64,000 nt of DNA, from assembly GCA_034336665.1 (NCBI GenBank), contig JAPFBE010000002.1, positions 76,015,405 to 76,079,404 of the forward strand. Reading direction: 5' to 3'. This document shows, piece by piece, positions 13,227-26,300 of this stretch. Below the pieces are notes generated by a model. That model was not told where the DNA came from. It saw only the letters and a program-made list of their open reading frames with translations, and searched no databases. Every line of letters starts with the position of its first letter. Position 1 is the stretch's first letter. The DNA comes from Luscinia megarhynchos (Eukaryota; Chordata; Aves; Passeriformes; Turdidae). The position numbers and the translations under genes were made by a program.

Positions 13227-13639
13227 GCTTTTAAGAATTCTAATGGTCTTGGAGATAAGTAGCTGTTCTGTTACCAGGTTTTTCACAAGATTGCTTATTG
13301 TTTTTATTCAATTTACTTTAATATACCTAAATAGTTGAAGCAAATTTGACCTATTAGGGAAGCTGCAAAAATAGTTATTTTATGATAATAGTAATGCATA
13401 AAAATAATGAGGGGAAATTATTTTTTATTTTATCCACGTGCTGGAAAGAAATTCCATCAAGAGAAATCTCTGTGCTTTTTGAGATGCTTCTGTTTCCTCT
13501 CTCGTATGTTCCCATGGAAGCATTAGTCTGTAATGAAAATGGAGAAGACAAAGGATGTAATTTAAATCTTCACAAGAGAGTCAATTTAAAATACAAAAGG
13601 TTCAGAAATCAATAGTATTAAAACAGTTATTGAATTTAA

Positions 13640-13812
13640 ATATTAAAAAGATCGGAGGAATTGATGGACTGGAACCAGAGCTACTTAAAATCGAGCACAT
13701 TATATAGCTAAACCATCAGCTGAAATAGGAAATCTAATTTTCTTACAACTAATGTACCTAAAAATTGGAAATACACTGTTGTGACTGTGATTCATAAAAG
13801 TGGGGAGTAACT
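13640..13812 (+). pseudogene. LINE reverse-transcriptase fossil
   Basis: Conceptual plus-strand translation from about 13640 reads IKKIGGIDGLEPELLKIE (about 13645-13698), resembling the KxxGxDGIPxELLK block upstream of LINE reverse-transcriptase motif A. About 50 bases further on, in a shifted frame, 13751-13807 reads VPKNWKYTVVTVIHKSGE, resembling the block (V/I)PxxWKxxxVxxIxKxG that follows in RTE-, L2- and CR1-like enzymes. Order and spacing fit a decayed reverse transcriptase with stops and at least one frameshift. No catalytic Asp motifs were found downstream. The clade (RTE, L2 or other) cannot be assigned by eye. Confidence 0.5.
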
Positions 13813-16785
13813 TCTCTCTTCCATTACACTTAACTCAGTGAGTGCCATGAACACTTCATATCTTGTTTTTGACACTGTGGTATATTATATATGTGACAAT
13901 ATTAGGCACAAAAGAACCTCCAAATATACTATCTATGAATTGCCTATCATAAATACATACATAAAATTTAAATGAGAAGCCTGGCCCTATATTACTGAAA
14001 TCAAGTTGGCTATAAACTGTACAACAGAATTCCTTTGACTTTCCTGTCACATCACTAACCATGTTACTATGCCAGAAAAAATTTAACCTCATCATTTTCT
14101 TCAGCAGAAGTGTGAAGGCTTCATATCATTGCACTGTGTCACTAAAGAAAATTATTTCATTGCAATTTTTGTGGGACAGAGTTTAAATTTTTACTGTGAC
14201 AGTGAAACAGACAGGAAGGCATATATCAGAGAAATGTCACAAAGGTACTATGAACGTGTGTTTCCTATAATCTGGTTCCATGGTTTCAGATTCATTAGCA
14301 TTGTTTTCAGTTTTGGTGGCTTTTTGGTTTTTTTTTTGTTACGGCTTTTTAAAAGTTTCCTCAAAAAACAAACAAACTGCAGAATACTGTTTCACTGTCT
14401 TTTAGGGCATTATCCAGCATGGAGAATTATTTTTCAACACATGGTTAAAAAAATAGATTTGCATAACATGAAAAAAATTGTGTGTCTATTAAAATCTCAT
14501 TTTAGAACAGACCTATGGCAAGAGTACATTATGAATGTATACAAATGCATGTAAATAGCTCCTAAGAATAAATAAGCAATTCAGGTATTTATTTGACCAT
14601 TAAAACATAACTACTGCACCCTGTACTCTTAACCCGGAATATACAGCAAGATTTTCAATGGGAGCTGCTGGATTTACACTTCCTGATCTGGCAGTAGTTT
14701 TTTACATTTATGAAGATCCATGCAGTGCCCTGGCTACCCAAGCATTTGAATATCTGGGCTGAGAATGTTTGTTACTCCTGAAGTCTTTCATAACCTTACT
14801 TCACATCTGGATGAGGAAAACAGACTTACCTCAGGATGAGTCACTCATCCGCTCACAGGATATGATAATATTGCTTGTCTGCTTTTTCTTAGTTCTGTTG
14901 TTTTTTTTCCTCTTACTGAGTTAATTAGTGTTGTAAGATCTAAAGGCCATGAGCAAAACAGTGCATGAAACACTGCAATGGGATGCTGGCCATTGCTTCC
15001 CAGGGATCAGAGAAATTCAGCCTCTGAGGTGAGCAGCTCTGGTGCTGGTACAACTCCCAGCAGAGCTCTCCAGTGTGGTACAGAGGGATTTCTCAATCCA
15101 GAGAGCCAGTGGGGAAACTGAGAGAGCCTCTGGGAGCCCACAGCTCATGCAACAACTCCTCTCCTTGGAGTGTAAGCACAGGATAACAATCTCAATGAAA
15201 TGTAGAGTGCTGTATTTACCCACTGTAGCACTGTCAGGGCTGCCTTCCCATGAGAGTGGAGATGTGCCAGCCCACGGGAGTCAAAGCTGTGTGCTGACTG
15301 TGCTTGTGGGGCTCAAAAAGGCAATTCCCTTGCTGGTGTTTGGCTTTGTCATTCTGAGAAGTCCAAGGTCTGACTGAAGGCTTTGGTGAGATCTAAACCA
15401 AAGTCTACACTGTTCAATTCTTTCTCCCACACCCTTCCCTCTCCCATCATATTGTATACAGTTTCTCAGGTTTGGTAGAAGCACATAATAATATAAGCAT
15501 GAATAGCCTTGTTGAGAACTGCATTGACTGGTAGTTTCAACACAGTGAACTGAACTGTTGCTATGAACTTGAATCTCTCTGTGCTCATGTCTCTTTACAT
15601 TTCTATTGCGACCCATTATGTCCTGTTGCTATTTGCTGTCTAAAGCCTCTGGTGTTCTCAAATCTATGCTGTTTCAATTTTTTTTTTTTTTTTTTGTATT
15701 ACAAGTGTACGTCTGTATTCTAACATATACAGAGGATAAGGGGGAAAATGTGTGAAAAAATGAATGCTTATATCCAAAACATAAAGTCAGAATGAATATT
15801 GCTTTCATTTGACCATATGATAATGCAGCAGATGACAAGATTAATATTGATCAGCCTACAACTAGAACAGCCTACACTCATAAGTTAACCACTTTGAAAA
15901 ACAAATGAAATGAAATAAACACATAGACTATGATGAATACATGCTCACCTGAAAATCAGAGTAGGTGAAGTTTTCTCGGAAGGTAATAACAGGGAACAAA
16001 ATAATAAAAATTTTGAGTTAAAAAACTGGAAGGATCCTGAGCATCCATGACTTTGGATAGTGATCAAATAAAAATCTCTTAAGTTAAAATTTAAAACTAC
16101 TATTCCTTAACAGATATGAAAAATCACTTCTGACTCTTGCAAAACTATAATTCATAACTGAGGAATTCCTTTATCAAGGCCACTTGAAATGATAGTTTCA
16201 AAAGTGGGATTCAGTGCCCTGGGTAGGGTAGCAAATGCACTTTGGTCCTACAAGGCCCATGCGTTCCCTAGATCATCTAGCCTGTTGCCTTTAAAAGGTG
16301 GCAAGACATAATAAGAGATCTGAAAATATAATTAGGTTTGTATCATTGAAGATAAAATATAACAGTTTAACATCCTGACACACTAAAGAAATGGAAATGA
16401 CAAAAGCAGAGGCAAAAGTAAAGTGGGAATAAAATTATGAGGCTGACTGGATGTTTGATTTTTTATTTCCTTTAAACTTCTCAAATTGTGCACCATGGTG
16501 GGAGGACTGTGGCTGGATGCCAGGTGCCTATCAAGATCTTTTATCACTCCTACTCTCAGCAAGAGGGGGAGAAGTAAATAAGATGGAAAAACTTAGAGGG
16601 TCAAGAAAAATGCAGTTCAATAAAAGAAGAGCAAAAACTGTGCACAAAAGCAAAGGAAAGCAGAAGAATTATTCCTCTATTTTCACTCAGCAGACAATGT
16701 CCGGCCACTTTGCAGGAATTAGGTCTTAAGAACATGCAGCAATTAGTCTGGAAGACAAATTCATAATAATAAAATAAAAACACAT

Positions 16786-16813
16786 CCTCTCTCTCCCTCT
16801 CTCTCTCCCTCCC
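16786..16813. repeat. CT-rich simple repeat
   Basis: A tract made up almost wholly of CT and CCT units (purine-rich on the other strand). Low-complexity sequence only. Confidence 0.85.
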
Positions 16814-19741
16814 ATGCTCCGCACCTTCTCTTAACATTTTTTTTGCTGATCAGATGAAATAAATCTTTGTCAGTGAAATATCCCTTTGGTCTGTTTGGGT
16901 CAGGTGTCCCAGTTGTGACCCCTCCCAGCACCTTCACCCTCATCCTACTGGTGTTGAGGGGATTTTGGAGAGATAGCCTTGAGCAGTGCTCAGCAGTAGA
17001 CTAAACAATCCTGTGTCAACAACTTTCTAGCTAGAGAAGTCAAGATCACCACTATGAGGACTGGTATGGGAGAAATCAGCAAAACTCAGAAACCTCTTGT
17101 TGACTGTGTTAGTCAAGAAACAAGTATGAAATACACAGTCGAGTTTAGTCTCAATTTAAGGTTTTGTATTTCATCCCTTATCGACAGAAAGACTTCACCT
17201 CTAGGATAAAACACAGTGGCAAGAAAGAGGTTAAACATTTAAAATTTACAAGCATGGTGGTAATTCGAGATTTAAATATCAAAGGACAGATCAACAAACA
17301 GAAAATATAAGCAGAACAAGCTCAGTTTAGCCATAGTTGTCTGAGATGAGCCAGATCATGGCAGCTCTGTGAGGATGGGAGGTGATTCCTCTTGAGAGAA
17401 AACACAGGCACACATAGCAGCTGTAGCATGGTCGTGATTCTTGACATTTGCACTGAGCAGTACCATGCACATGCACACACAGATACACAGCAAGTGCCCT
17501 GCTGCAGCAGAAGACAGCTCTCTGCTGCTGTGGTCCTCTGGGTCCAGCTGTATCAGCTTTGTTACATAACTGATTAAATGGGGCTGCACAATGATTGCAT
17601 CTCTCACGTGTCTATCATCATTCACAGAAGCACGGCTGCCACACTGAGTGTGAGTGTATGTGTTAAACTCTTCAGCAAAGAGCTCATCCACCAGTAGGAG
17701 AATCACCAGAGCAGCTACAGTCTTATTTACTTGAGCTGTGGAAGCTCATACCCACATGACAGCTCAGATGACAGTCATACCATATGAGTCAGGCAGGCAA
17801 GAGAACGTCTCTGGTACTCAAATGATTTTGATTGCGATAGAGACTCTGCAATGAGCCCTCCTGACCTTTGTTTTTTAGTCTGCAGCAGAGTGATTAGTGA
17901 CATGGGCAGGGTTAGACTGTGTAGCCAAAAGTAATTAATTTCCATTTGTGGGAAATTTTAACCTTAGCATCAGAGACAATGCGTGCGTCACTTCTGATGC
18001 ATGCGAAGGTAGTGAAGGATAAAGAAAAGCTGGGGGGAGGGAAGGAATTAATGGCAAAACCAGCGTGAAAAGTACAGAAAAGCAGATCAGACAGACTTGC
18101 AGGCATTTCAGTGCCACTTATATTGCTTCAGAGTACTGGCTATTTGCAATGAGCAAGACAAAGTCTGCTGAACATGGAAGTCAGTTGAATAGGGAATAGG
18201 TTATTTATCATGTTAGTAAATAATTCTTCTATTTACTCTTTCAGCTTTCCATTATTATAACATCTTTCCTTTTTATTTATAAGAGGCTGAAGAGGTCTGC
18301 ATTGAAACATAATTGGTTATGGCTGCTAGCCACCTGACAAAGTTAATTGTTGGCTGTCTGTACACTGGTCCTGAGAGAATATCCCCATGTCTGTACAAAT
18401 TAGTCGGAGGCCACTGTCTCATAAAACAGTCAGAATAAATCCTTTGTCTGTTCCTAAACAGAATTGTGATAGATTATTGGGGTTTTTTAGGAAAAAGGGC
18501 AAAGTATAGTACTAATCTGCCATTCATAAATGACAAGGCTTCTTCACCACTGAATTCAATTCATATCAAAGGGTACAAGCATTAAGGAACTGAATTCACA
18601 GATGATTCTGGCAGATACTAATTATTTTCAAACCCATTCCACTTTAATAAATTGCTGGTGAGGAGTGGATTATTTCAGATTTGAAAGATTGAGATTATTG
18701 TATTTCTGCTACTTAACTTTAAAATTCATCCTTCCCCTTACATTTTGAAATAAAGATAAATTTCAGTATTTATAATATAGATTTTTATTCCTTCAGATAA
18801 CATATTTTTTCTTGTAATCTTCAATCTCAAAAAAATTTATGAGATTTCTGGTACTGAATACTTATGTAACACCTGAAAGGAGCAGGTTAAGACTTCACTA
18901 TAATCCATCCAAACAAAATTCCCACAAATATAGATGAAAACGTCTATAGGATTCAGGTCGCCATCAGAATCAGATATTTTCCAATTAGCATTCAAAAGCA
19001 CAGAGTTAAATACTTGTTTGACAATTCTTTAATAAAACACATCTGACAATACTTTTTTTTTGTCTGCAATAATTTACTCGTGGTGAATCACGAATCATAA
19101 ATGAAGCAATAGAGACAAGCTCTTAGCCTTAGTGGTGAAGTAAAGTTCAAAGTGGTGGAGAAATCCCTGTTTAGCAAGGCTGTTGACACATCATTTTATT
19201 CTGCCTGCAGAAATTTCTGTTCTCGCTCCCTTACCAGCCCTTTGTCACTGTCCCTTTCCACACAGGTTGCTGCCCCTGGAAATCGACCACTCATCTGAAC
19301 CTCCCTGCTAAGCTTCAGTTCAAATGAAGTTGGGAAGGTTAAAATGTTGGCGACTGGAGGCAGGCTGGAACAAAACAGTGTTTTTTTGCCTGCAGAGCTG
19401 CAGTCAGAGGGGATGTGTGAACAAGCCTTAAGGCTCCACAGCTGCTTCCCAGAGTTATGGTAGCCTGGTCTTCTCCTGCTAATGCAGAGAGCTGCCACTG
19501 CACAAGAGGAGCAGTGGGTGAGAAGGCAAACATGTGTCTAGCAGGGCATCCTTTGATCCACCCTCTCCCTGATTCCCAGGAATCGAGCTCCCCCTGAGCA
19601 GGGACTTTATGCTAAATCCATTGTGCAGAGAGCACCTGACAATGCAGAAGTCAAGGCAGAGTTTATGAACTACTTATAAAACGTTTATATATTTAAGAAG
19701 AAATATTTTCCTGCTGAAAAATACAGTTTCTGAGGTACAAA

Positions 19742-19755
19742 ATATTCGTGAATAT
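19742..19755. repeat. Short palindrome sharing a core with 13.2 kb
   Basis: Arms ATATTC and GAATAT around GT give the same central ATTCGTGAAT as the palindrome at 13205-13226. Confidence 0.8.
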
Positions 19756-21409
19756 CTCACAGATAATTCAATATTGTTGTTGTTCTGCACTGTTATAAGA
19801 AATTTATAGAAATGTATCTCAGGCTTATAGGTGGAACCTTGAAAACATGACCAAAAAGCTTTGACATCAGATACTTAAGAAAAATTGCTATAACCAATGG
19901 TTTTAACCTCTCCCCCCCACCAATGATCATATTATTTGGACTTATATAATACTTCAAGGCTTAGAGTTTTCAAAATTGTAATAACAAAGTTACTCCAAGT
20001 ACTTGAATTTTCTACCTTAGTTTAATTTGGACGTAGATTCTAAACAAAGAAAATCCCTGACATGCACATTATGTTGAATAGCAGTAAATTGTTTTAGAGA
20101 AAGAAGCATGAAACTCACCTCTGGTTTTGTTTAATTTGGGCTTATCTGTATATTCTTAGTGAAATCAGTGAAAGAACATTGAGATGAACCAGAAAAAAAA
20201 GTAAATAATTTCATAATGCAAAAAATACAGTTAGGCACAAATAAGAAAGCTATTCTCTTTTTTTTTCTTTTTTTTTCCCTCCCTAACATTTTTGGGAAAT
20301 TTTCAGCTTGAAATCGCTGAAAAAGCATGGATAAGTTTAAATGCTTAGCTGAATCTAAACACTGAAATCTTTAAAATTCTGCAATTGCTGCACTCAGGTC
20401 AGTGTTTCAACAATGCAATTTTGTGAAAGAAATTACAACCACACTGAACAGAATGAAAAGGCTAGAGAGATATGTCTATTTCTGATATTGAATCAGCTCT
20501 CTCTTTTTTTTTTAGGAACAATCTTAAAAGATCAGTTGTTTAGCATAGTTTCTGGTCAAGCTGAGGGATTTGGTACTATATTCAAATATTGTCTCTTATG
20601 ACAGAAATCAAAGGAATATTAACAGCATGGAAATCCCTTTTAGAGAGAAAGCACAAAATTTTAATATGTATATTTGTTCACAGCCATTAAAAATCTAACT
20701 TCTTTGCACAAACCAAAACACTAGAAGCTTAATGCCTGCAAAAATATAGATGCCTTATGAATGCCTTATTCAGGATTGGCTTTTGTTAACAAATTTACTG
20801 TCAAGCAGAAATTTTAGAGATTAACCCTCTGTTCAAAGTAACTACACTTGTACATGAGTCAGAACCTCTGTTCTTACTAATTTCTTTGCTCTATAATTAT
20901 ATTGAAACCAGAATTACACTCTTTTTACACAGTTCTACTGGGATTAAACTCATAATTTTTGACAAGACATATAGCAAAAAACCCCCATATATATGAACAA
21001 AAAAATCTCTTCTAGAGTATGGCCTTAGACCAAAGGAATGTGAATAAAGCTAAGTATAACCAACTGACTTCTGTATTTCAGAGCAATTTTTAACAATGTC
21101 TAACTTTTTCCAAGTTTATCACAAAATTTTTGGAAAATTTTATAGAATAGAGGCAAATAATTTTCTCTTTCTGTCAGGACTTCCAACTCAGTTGCCTGAG
21201 AAGAAAGAGTGAAATATCTTTGCTTTAGGTAGTTTAAGGATCCTGAGCAGTACCTGTCAGGCATATTATTATGTTAATGAACTTTGTACAAAGCAGCAAT
21301 CTTCCCTCAAAATAGGTAAAACACTTGATAACATAATGGCTATTTTTCTGACTGTAAAGTTCACAGAGGTTTCTCATTAATACAGAAATGAACTTTTTTT
21401 GAGATCTTG

Positions 21410-21414
21410 TCCTC
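21410..21414 (+). repeat. Target-site duplication, left copy
   Basis: TCCTC immediately precedes the LTR start TGTTCTGG and is repeated at 21971-21975. A 5-bp duplication is the ERVL standard. Confidence 0.8.
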
Positions 21415-21970
21415 TGTTCTGGTTTTAGCTGGGGTAGACTTATTTTTCTTCCTTGCAGCTGGTAGGGGCTGTGCTTTGGATTTGTGATAAAAGCAATAAT
21501 ATACTTTATAAATACTTTAGCTATGGCTGAACAATGCTTAGACAGAGTCAGCATCTTTTCTGCTTCTCACACTCCCTGCCAATGAGCAGGCTGGGGGTGC
21601 ACCAGGATTTGTGTGGGGACACTTCTGGGACAGCTGACCCCAACTGGTCGAAGGGATATTCCAGACCAAGTGGTGTCAGTGCTCACATATAAACCAGAGG
21701 GAAGGCTGGCCAGGGGCTGCTGCTCAGAGACTGGCTGGGCAGGGTTTGGTGGTGAGCAATTGTTTCTCTTATTAAAATTCATTCTTCTTTTCATTACATT
21801 ATTATTAATATATTATATATATATAATTCAGTTAATAATCCATTCTTATCTTAACCCATGAGTTGTCTCTTATTTACCCTTCCAATCCTGTTTCCACATC
21901 CTGCTGGGCTTGGAATAGTGGGTGAGTGGCTGCGTGGTGTTCCATTTTCAGCTGATATTAAACTAGAATA
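21415..21970 (+). mobile_element. Solo ERVL-type LTR
   Basis: A 556-bp LTR in plus orientation. It starts TGTTCTGGTTTTAGCTGGG and contains GGACAGCTGACCCCAACTGG, AGGGATATTCCAGACCAAG and a TATA-like box CATATAAA at 21686-21693. Further on are GGTGAGCAATTG, an AT-rich tract and CTTATCTTAACCCATGAG. It closes at TTAAACTAGAATA, the same length as the ERVL end TTAAACCACGACA that I remember. An identical 5-bp TCCTC on each side fixes both boundaries. With no internal region beside it, it is a solo LTR left by recombination between the two LTRs of a former provirus. It is worn: the final CA is lost. Confidence 0.9.
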
Positions 21971-21975
21971 TCCTC
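21971..21975 (+). repeat. Target-site duplication, right copy
   Basis: TCCTC directly after the LTR end, matching 21410-21414. Confidence 0.8.
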
Positions 21976-23185
21976 ATTCCTTTTTCCTTCCCTAACAGGC
22001 TCCTTCAGCTTTGCAATAAAATTTTTTGCTGTGAAGTTCCTACTGACCTAGCATTCATCGTGGAGGATTGATGTGTATCCTTAAGAGCTTTGGGGGAACA
22101 GAGAAAACTAAATGATTCCTATTTCCAATGAGATAAGGCACTGTGCAAGCTCAGACCAGCATTTTTTCATTGCTTTTTACTTTTACTGTTTGAGGATGAG
22201 AACTGCAGCTGTTACAGAATTGTCAACAGGATGTTAGATCATGCAGAAAATAACTCCACAGTTTAGGTTCTAAATCTAAGTCCCAGTGTAAGTCAGCCAA
22301 ATGGAGAAAACTTCAACCCTGAAATACTCCTTTATAGCAATGTCTCTAGTTCTACTTTTTCTAGTAGTTAATGATGAAAATGATGGATCAGGCCTATAAG
22401 ACCAAAATCTCTGAGAGAATAGAAATGCTGGGATTCCAGATAGATGGGTAAGAGCAGTCAGCTTACTGCTGTTCTGAGTTACTACTGTCTAGTAACTGAG
22501 CTCTGGTAAGTCCATATTCAGAGTGGCAGCTGAGAAATAAATCTCATTAACGTAAACCATGATGGAAGGGAAGAGGGAGAGACTTCAAGAAGTGTCTGAT
22601 TTTTGTTGAGATGTACTTTTTTGAATTTTAGCTGTAGCATTTGGTTTGGTTTTATTTTGCCTTTACTGGATCCTGAATTAACATTCTACCTTATATCATG
22701 GTCTGTTAATATTTTGCTTTAAACATTTACATGTGTGCCTAAGAAAATTTCTACATTATTTGCAGTACTCAAAGTCCCTAAAAATATACACATTTGAGCC
22801 TTGTATTAACTAAAGGGACATTTTCGTAGGAATTACTATTTTCCCTATAACACAGTCAATGCAAAAATCAAGCCCACTCAGTATACTATTGGCAAAGGAT
22901 GGGAGGAAGGAGCTAAGAAAGATTATAGAGATTGGTAAAATCAGCCAAATCACAGGCAGAAGAGATTCTGAAGGGTTGTATTTTGGGAATGCTGAATAGT
23001 ACCTAGAATTTTTTAAAATATACTCCAAGTAAATAGTAAAGGAGAGGGATTAGGATGATGATGAATTGAATCTTACACCAGACTTCTTTTTTTCTGAAGA
23101 GTTTGATATGTAAGAGGTCTGTATTAAAAGTCACAATAGGCACAGAAGTTGCTGAAATACTTTAATCTTAAATTATTGTGAATTT
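21976..23185. other. Non-coding stretch between LTR and SINE
   Basis: Nothing recognised. AT-rich with short chance frames. Confidence 0.55.
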
Positions 23186-23315
23186 TTGAGCTTAGCTCAG
23201 TTGGTTTGGGCCTGGAGCTAATAATGCCAGGGTTGTGGGCTCAATCCCCATCCATTTAAGAGTTGGACTTGTTCCTTGCAGGTCCCTTCCAAGTCAGTAT
23301 ATTCTGTGAATATGA
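23186..23315 (+). mobile_element. tRNA-Ile-derived SINE with CR1-like tail
   Basis: The head is a tRNA-Ile relic. Box A TAGCTCAGTTGG at 23193-23204 fits the pol III consensus exactly. The anticodon-loop sequence CTAATAA (anticodon AAT) is at 23218-23224, and box B GGCTCAATCCC at 23238-23248 has one change from consensus. The tail AGTTGGACTTG...GGTCCCTTCCAAG ends in ATTCTGTGAA, which resembles the CR1 3' end and would let CR1 machinery mobilise it. This fits the passerine family TguSINE1 as I remember it. It is not a working tRNA gene: the acceptor stem does not pair and the tail is fused. Confidence 0.85.
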
Positions 23316-26300
23316 TACATATTACTTAAAATTAAATACAACCCAAAATTTCTTGTACAGCAGCACCATATGTCTGATTTTTTAATGAAAAATAATAATT
23401 TTAAAGAAATCTTAAATACAGCAGAATCTATCTATAACCATGTTCTATTTAATTTTGGTTCATATGCATAATTATAGTTGCAATTTATCGCAATTATTTC
23501 AAAACTTTTTGTTTGTCTAAGAAATCAATATAAAGCAGAGCCGAATTCCAGTTAATGTTTGTATATTAAATATTTTCTTGATCTGAAAGTTTTAAAAAGT
23601 ATAAATTAATTAGGTTCTTTCATTCAGTAAGTTTTGGGAGTTTAGCATCTGAATTCCTTTGTCTTCCTTGGAAAGGCTGTTTAATATGCTTTGCATGGTT
23701 TCTTTGCATAGCTATGAATGTATAATTCATTGCTTAAATGTCACTGGAAACACTACTGATTGAAAACAAAGAACTTCTGATACAATAAAACATAGTTTCT
23801 GCAGGACAAAGTTAGATTTCCTAGGTGGAGTTGTCAATATAAAAAGGTTCTGAGAAAATAGGTCCTGTTTACTCTAGCAAAAATAAAACAATTGGGGCAA
23901 ATTTACAGGCCTGGAGCCAAAATTTGGATTTATTTTAAAAAAGTTTATTCGGCAAGATCTGTAACATTTTTTAAATGGTGAACTCAGCAAATTGAGCAAA
24001 TTTTAATATCAAAACAGGAAAAAAGTGCTAGTAAAAATTCTCATTAGTAGGTGGATTTCATAATGTGAGTGCTTGGATGAGACTAAAATATCCTTGTATG
24101 GCAAGCACCTTAAAAAATGAAGATGGTTCAAAAACTTATATTGACCCTATTCATCCATGTCTGTTCATTGCTGGCATTCCATGAATTGCTACTGTAGGAA
24201 GGGCCGACCTCAGGGTATTGATTTTACACAGTCCCATCACTCTCAGCATTGAAGAAAACTGAAAACAGAAAGCAAACCAAGTAATAAAAATTACTTTTCA
24301 AAAAGAGGGTATAAAAAATTCGTCTCTCCTGCTTATAAAAAGGAAAGAAAACTACAATTATAAAAAAAGAAAAGAAAAAAAAGATGGAGCAGACAACATC
24401 CAGCCTAACAAGACAGGAGGACAGCCTTAGTAGGTATTCCTGTATAGATACAAGCTCTTTAAGCCAAGCTTAAGCCAACAGCTCAAGTGTTGTTGAGGTT
24501 ATGATGGTAATATCTGATCATTTAGAGGTCTGACAATGGTTTAGACATTTGCAAGTCTGCTTGCAATTAATTATGATGTCTCTTTCCTATAAAAAGTAGT
24601 GTCTGATTCATGAGTATCCACGTGCATGGATAAGCAATTTGGGGACAACCTAGCTGACTGAGCAGAGGTGCTCAGGTGACTATAGAATAAAGATTAGAGA
24701 TCACTGCAAGGAAAGAGGCAGGAACAGCAGGAGCTGAAGGACCACTCAAGGAACTCAGAAGCAAATGCAGCCACACTCTGGGGTGTGGGTCTCTTCTTAG
24801 TGATGAGGATGCTGTGGTCACAGGAGTGCAGATGAGTTTAGATGCACGTGTGACTAGAATGAAAGGAGCAAATAACAAGAGTAGTATCAAGCAACAAGAT
24901 AAGTTGCTATTAAAACTCCTTTTTTAAAATTGTATTTCCATTCTCTTGTACTCAGTTGCTATGAGGCTAATGTTAAAATTTGCATTTTCTTATTTAAATT
25001 TTATTTAGACCTTTCCTTTGAATTTAAAATCTTTTAAGTCTTTGAGTAGCTAAGAGTTTCAGTTTTCTCCTCAAAGACATGACTGATTAGGAATGCCTCT
25101 TTTTCTTACGTCTCGTTCAGTTTACCGATTAAAATATACTTTATTAGTGATCATCTGGCACCTGCATTTAATTTTTAATTATTTTTTAATATTCTGAGAT
25201 TACACTTGCTGTTTTTTACAGTCTCTTCAATATTAGTATAAATATCATATCTCAGTAAATAATAGACTCAGATGAATAATGGTTTGATAACTTTTATCTC
25301 TAAAATTATTCACTGTGGACTCCATTGCCAATGCCACAATGCCACAGTGGAGAAATAAACAGCTGTATAGATGTTTGCAAAAATGCTTATAAAGCTTTCA
25401 AAAAAGTTTAATTTCACATAAAGAATCATAACAGAGTCAGAATCTCTTTTACATGTGTTCTTATATTTTTAGTCACAAAATCATTCAGTTCAGGATGAGA
25501 CAATAATTAACAGACAGGCTATTAAAGATGCTTGAGTAGGTAGATGTATAGATGTATGTTAAAAAACCTCTTACTGAATTTGAAAGTAATGCCCTTATTG
25601 CTGAAAACCCATGTATGGTCAAGACATATTATCACTTACTTCTATCACTCCACTTTCAAAAGACTGAGGTTTTTCTGACTTAATTAATTTTCTTTTTTTG
25701 TTGGATACCACAGTGAAAATATCAGTCAGGTAAATGAAGCTGAATCTTGAATAGCCAGCACCCATGATATTGGGATGAGTCCTAGTGTGGTTTCGCTTTT
25801 CAAAAATATTTTTAAACACAGCAAGTGGATTAATTCATTCAAAGATGACCACCTGAAAACTGATACTTCATCTGTAGTTAAAATTTATTAAAATGTACTC
25901 AAATGGTTTATGATTCTTGCTGCAGTTTAGTGTAACAATATGTCATAGTCTATGAGTAAATTGTTTGGTTTTGGTTTTCTTAATTTCCTCTATACTCTTT
26001 GATTCTGAGTTAGTTTCCCTCTTCGTACCTGTAACTTGTGTACTGTTAAATGTTTTAAACTTTGTACAGTACTGTGGACAATGGATATGCTTTTTAGCTG
26101 CCCCAAAAGTATATAGACTCTTTAAAACTTCAGTTCAGATAACATAAAAAGATCATATAGAACTCATAAGAAGGCATTTAGAGAAAGAAACTTGGAGTTT
26201 CTTGTGTTTGTTAGTTTTCTCACTAAGAGATAAAATGTTAAGAAACAAAATTTACAAGGTGCTTGATTTAAAAGGTAACTACTTATCAGTCTGGAAACAA

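Larger units (their letters stand above)
8426..13640. other. Long non-coding stretch
   Basis: Mostly AT-rich unique-looking DNA with no repeat family recognised. It contains a short CA run at 9318-9331, an inverted repeat at 9746-9769, a GGAATGT tandem at 10979-10996, a C-rich patch near 11760-11815 and a palindrome at 13205-13226. The part at about 11.87-12.5 kb has somewhat higher GC, but no exon features are visible. Confidence 0.5.
13813..21409. other. Long non-coding stretch
   Basis: No gene or repeat family recognised. A 141-codon frame at 14129-14554 is hydrophobic because the DNA is T-rich and has no family resemblance. A T run of 18 lies at 15678-15695 and a CT tract at 16786-16813. 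Segments near 15.0-15.4, 17.38-17.72, 18.28-18.44 and 19.2-19.65 kb have higher GC and look less decayed, but nothing in them identifies a function. Confidence 0.5.

Noticed and set aside
14129..14554. 141-codon plus-strand frame with a hydrophobic stretch
   Set aside because: Hydrophobicity follows from T-rich DNA. There is no recognised domain, promoter, splice or polyadenylation context.
23190..23262. Functional tRNA-Ile gene
   Set aside because: The tRNA-like head lacks a pairing acceptor stem and is fused to a CR1-like tail, so it is a SINE.
24615..24632. Hairpin TATCCA/TGGATA with a central E-box as a regulatory site
   Set aside because: Arms of six and a single common CACGTG motif are expected by chance in a window this size.
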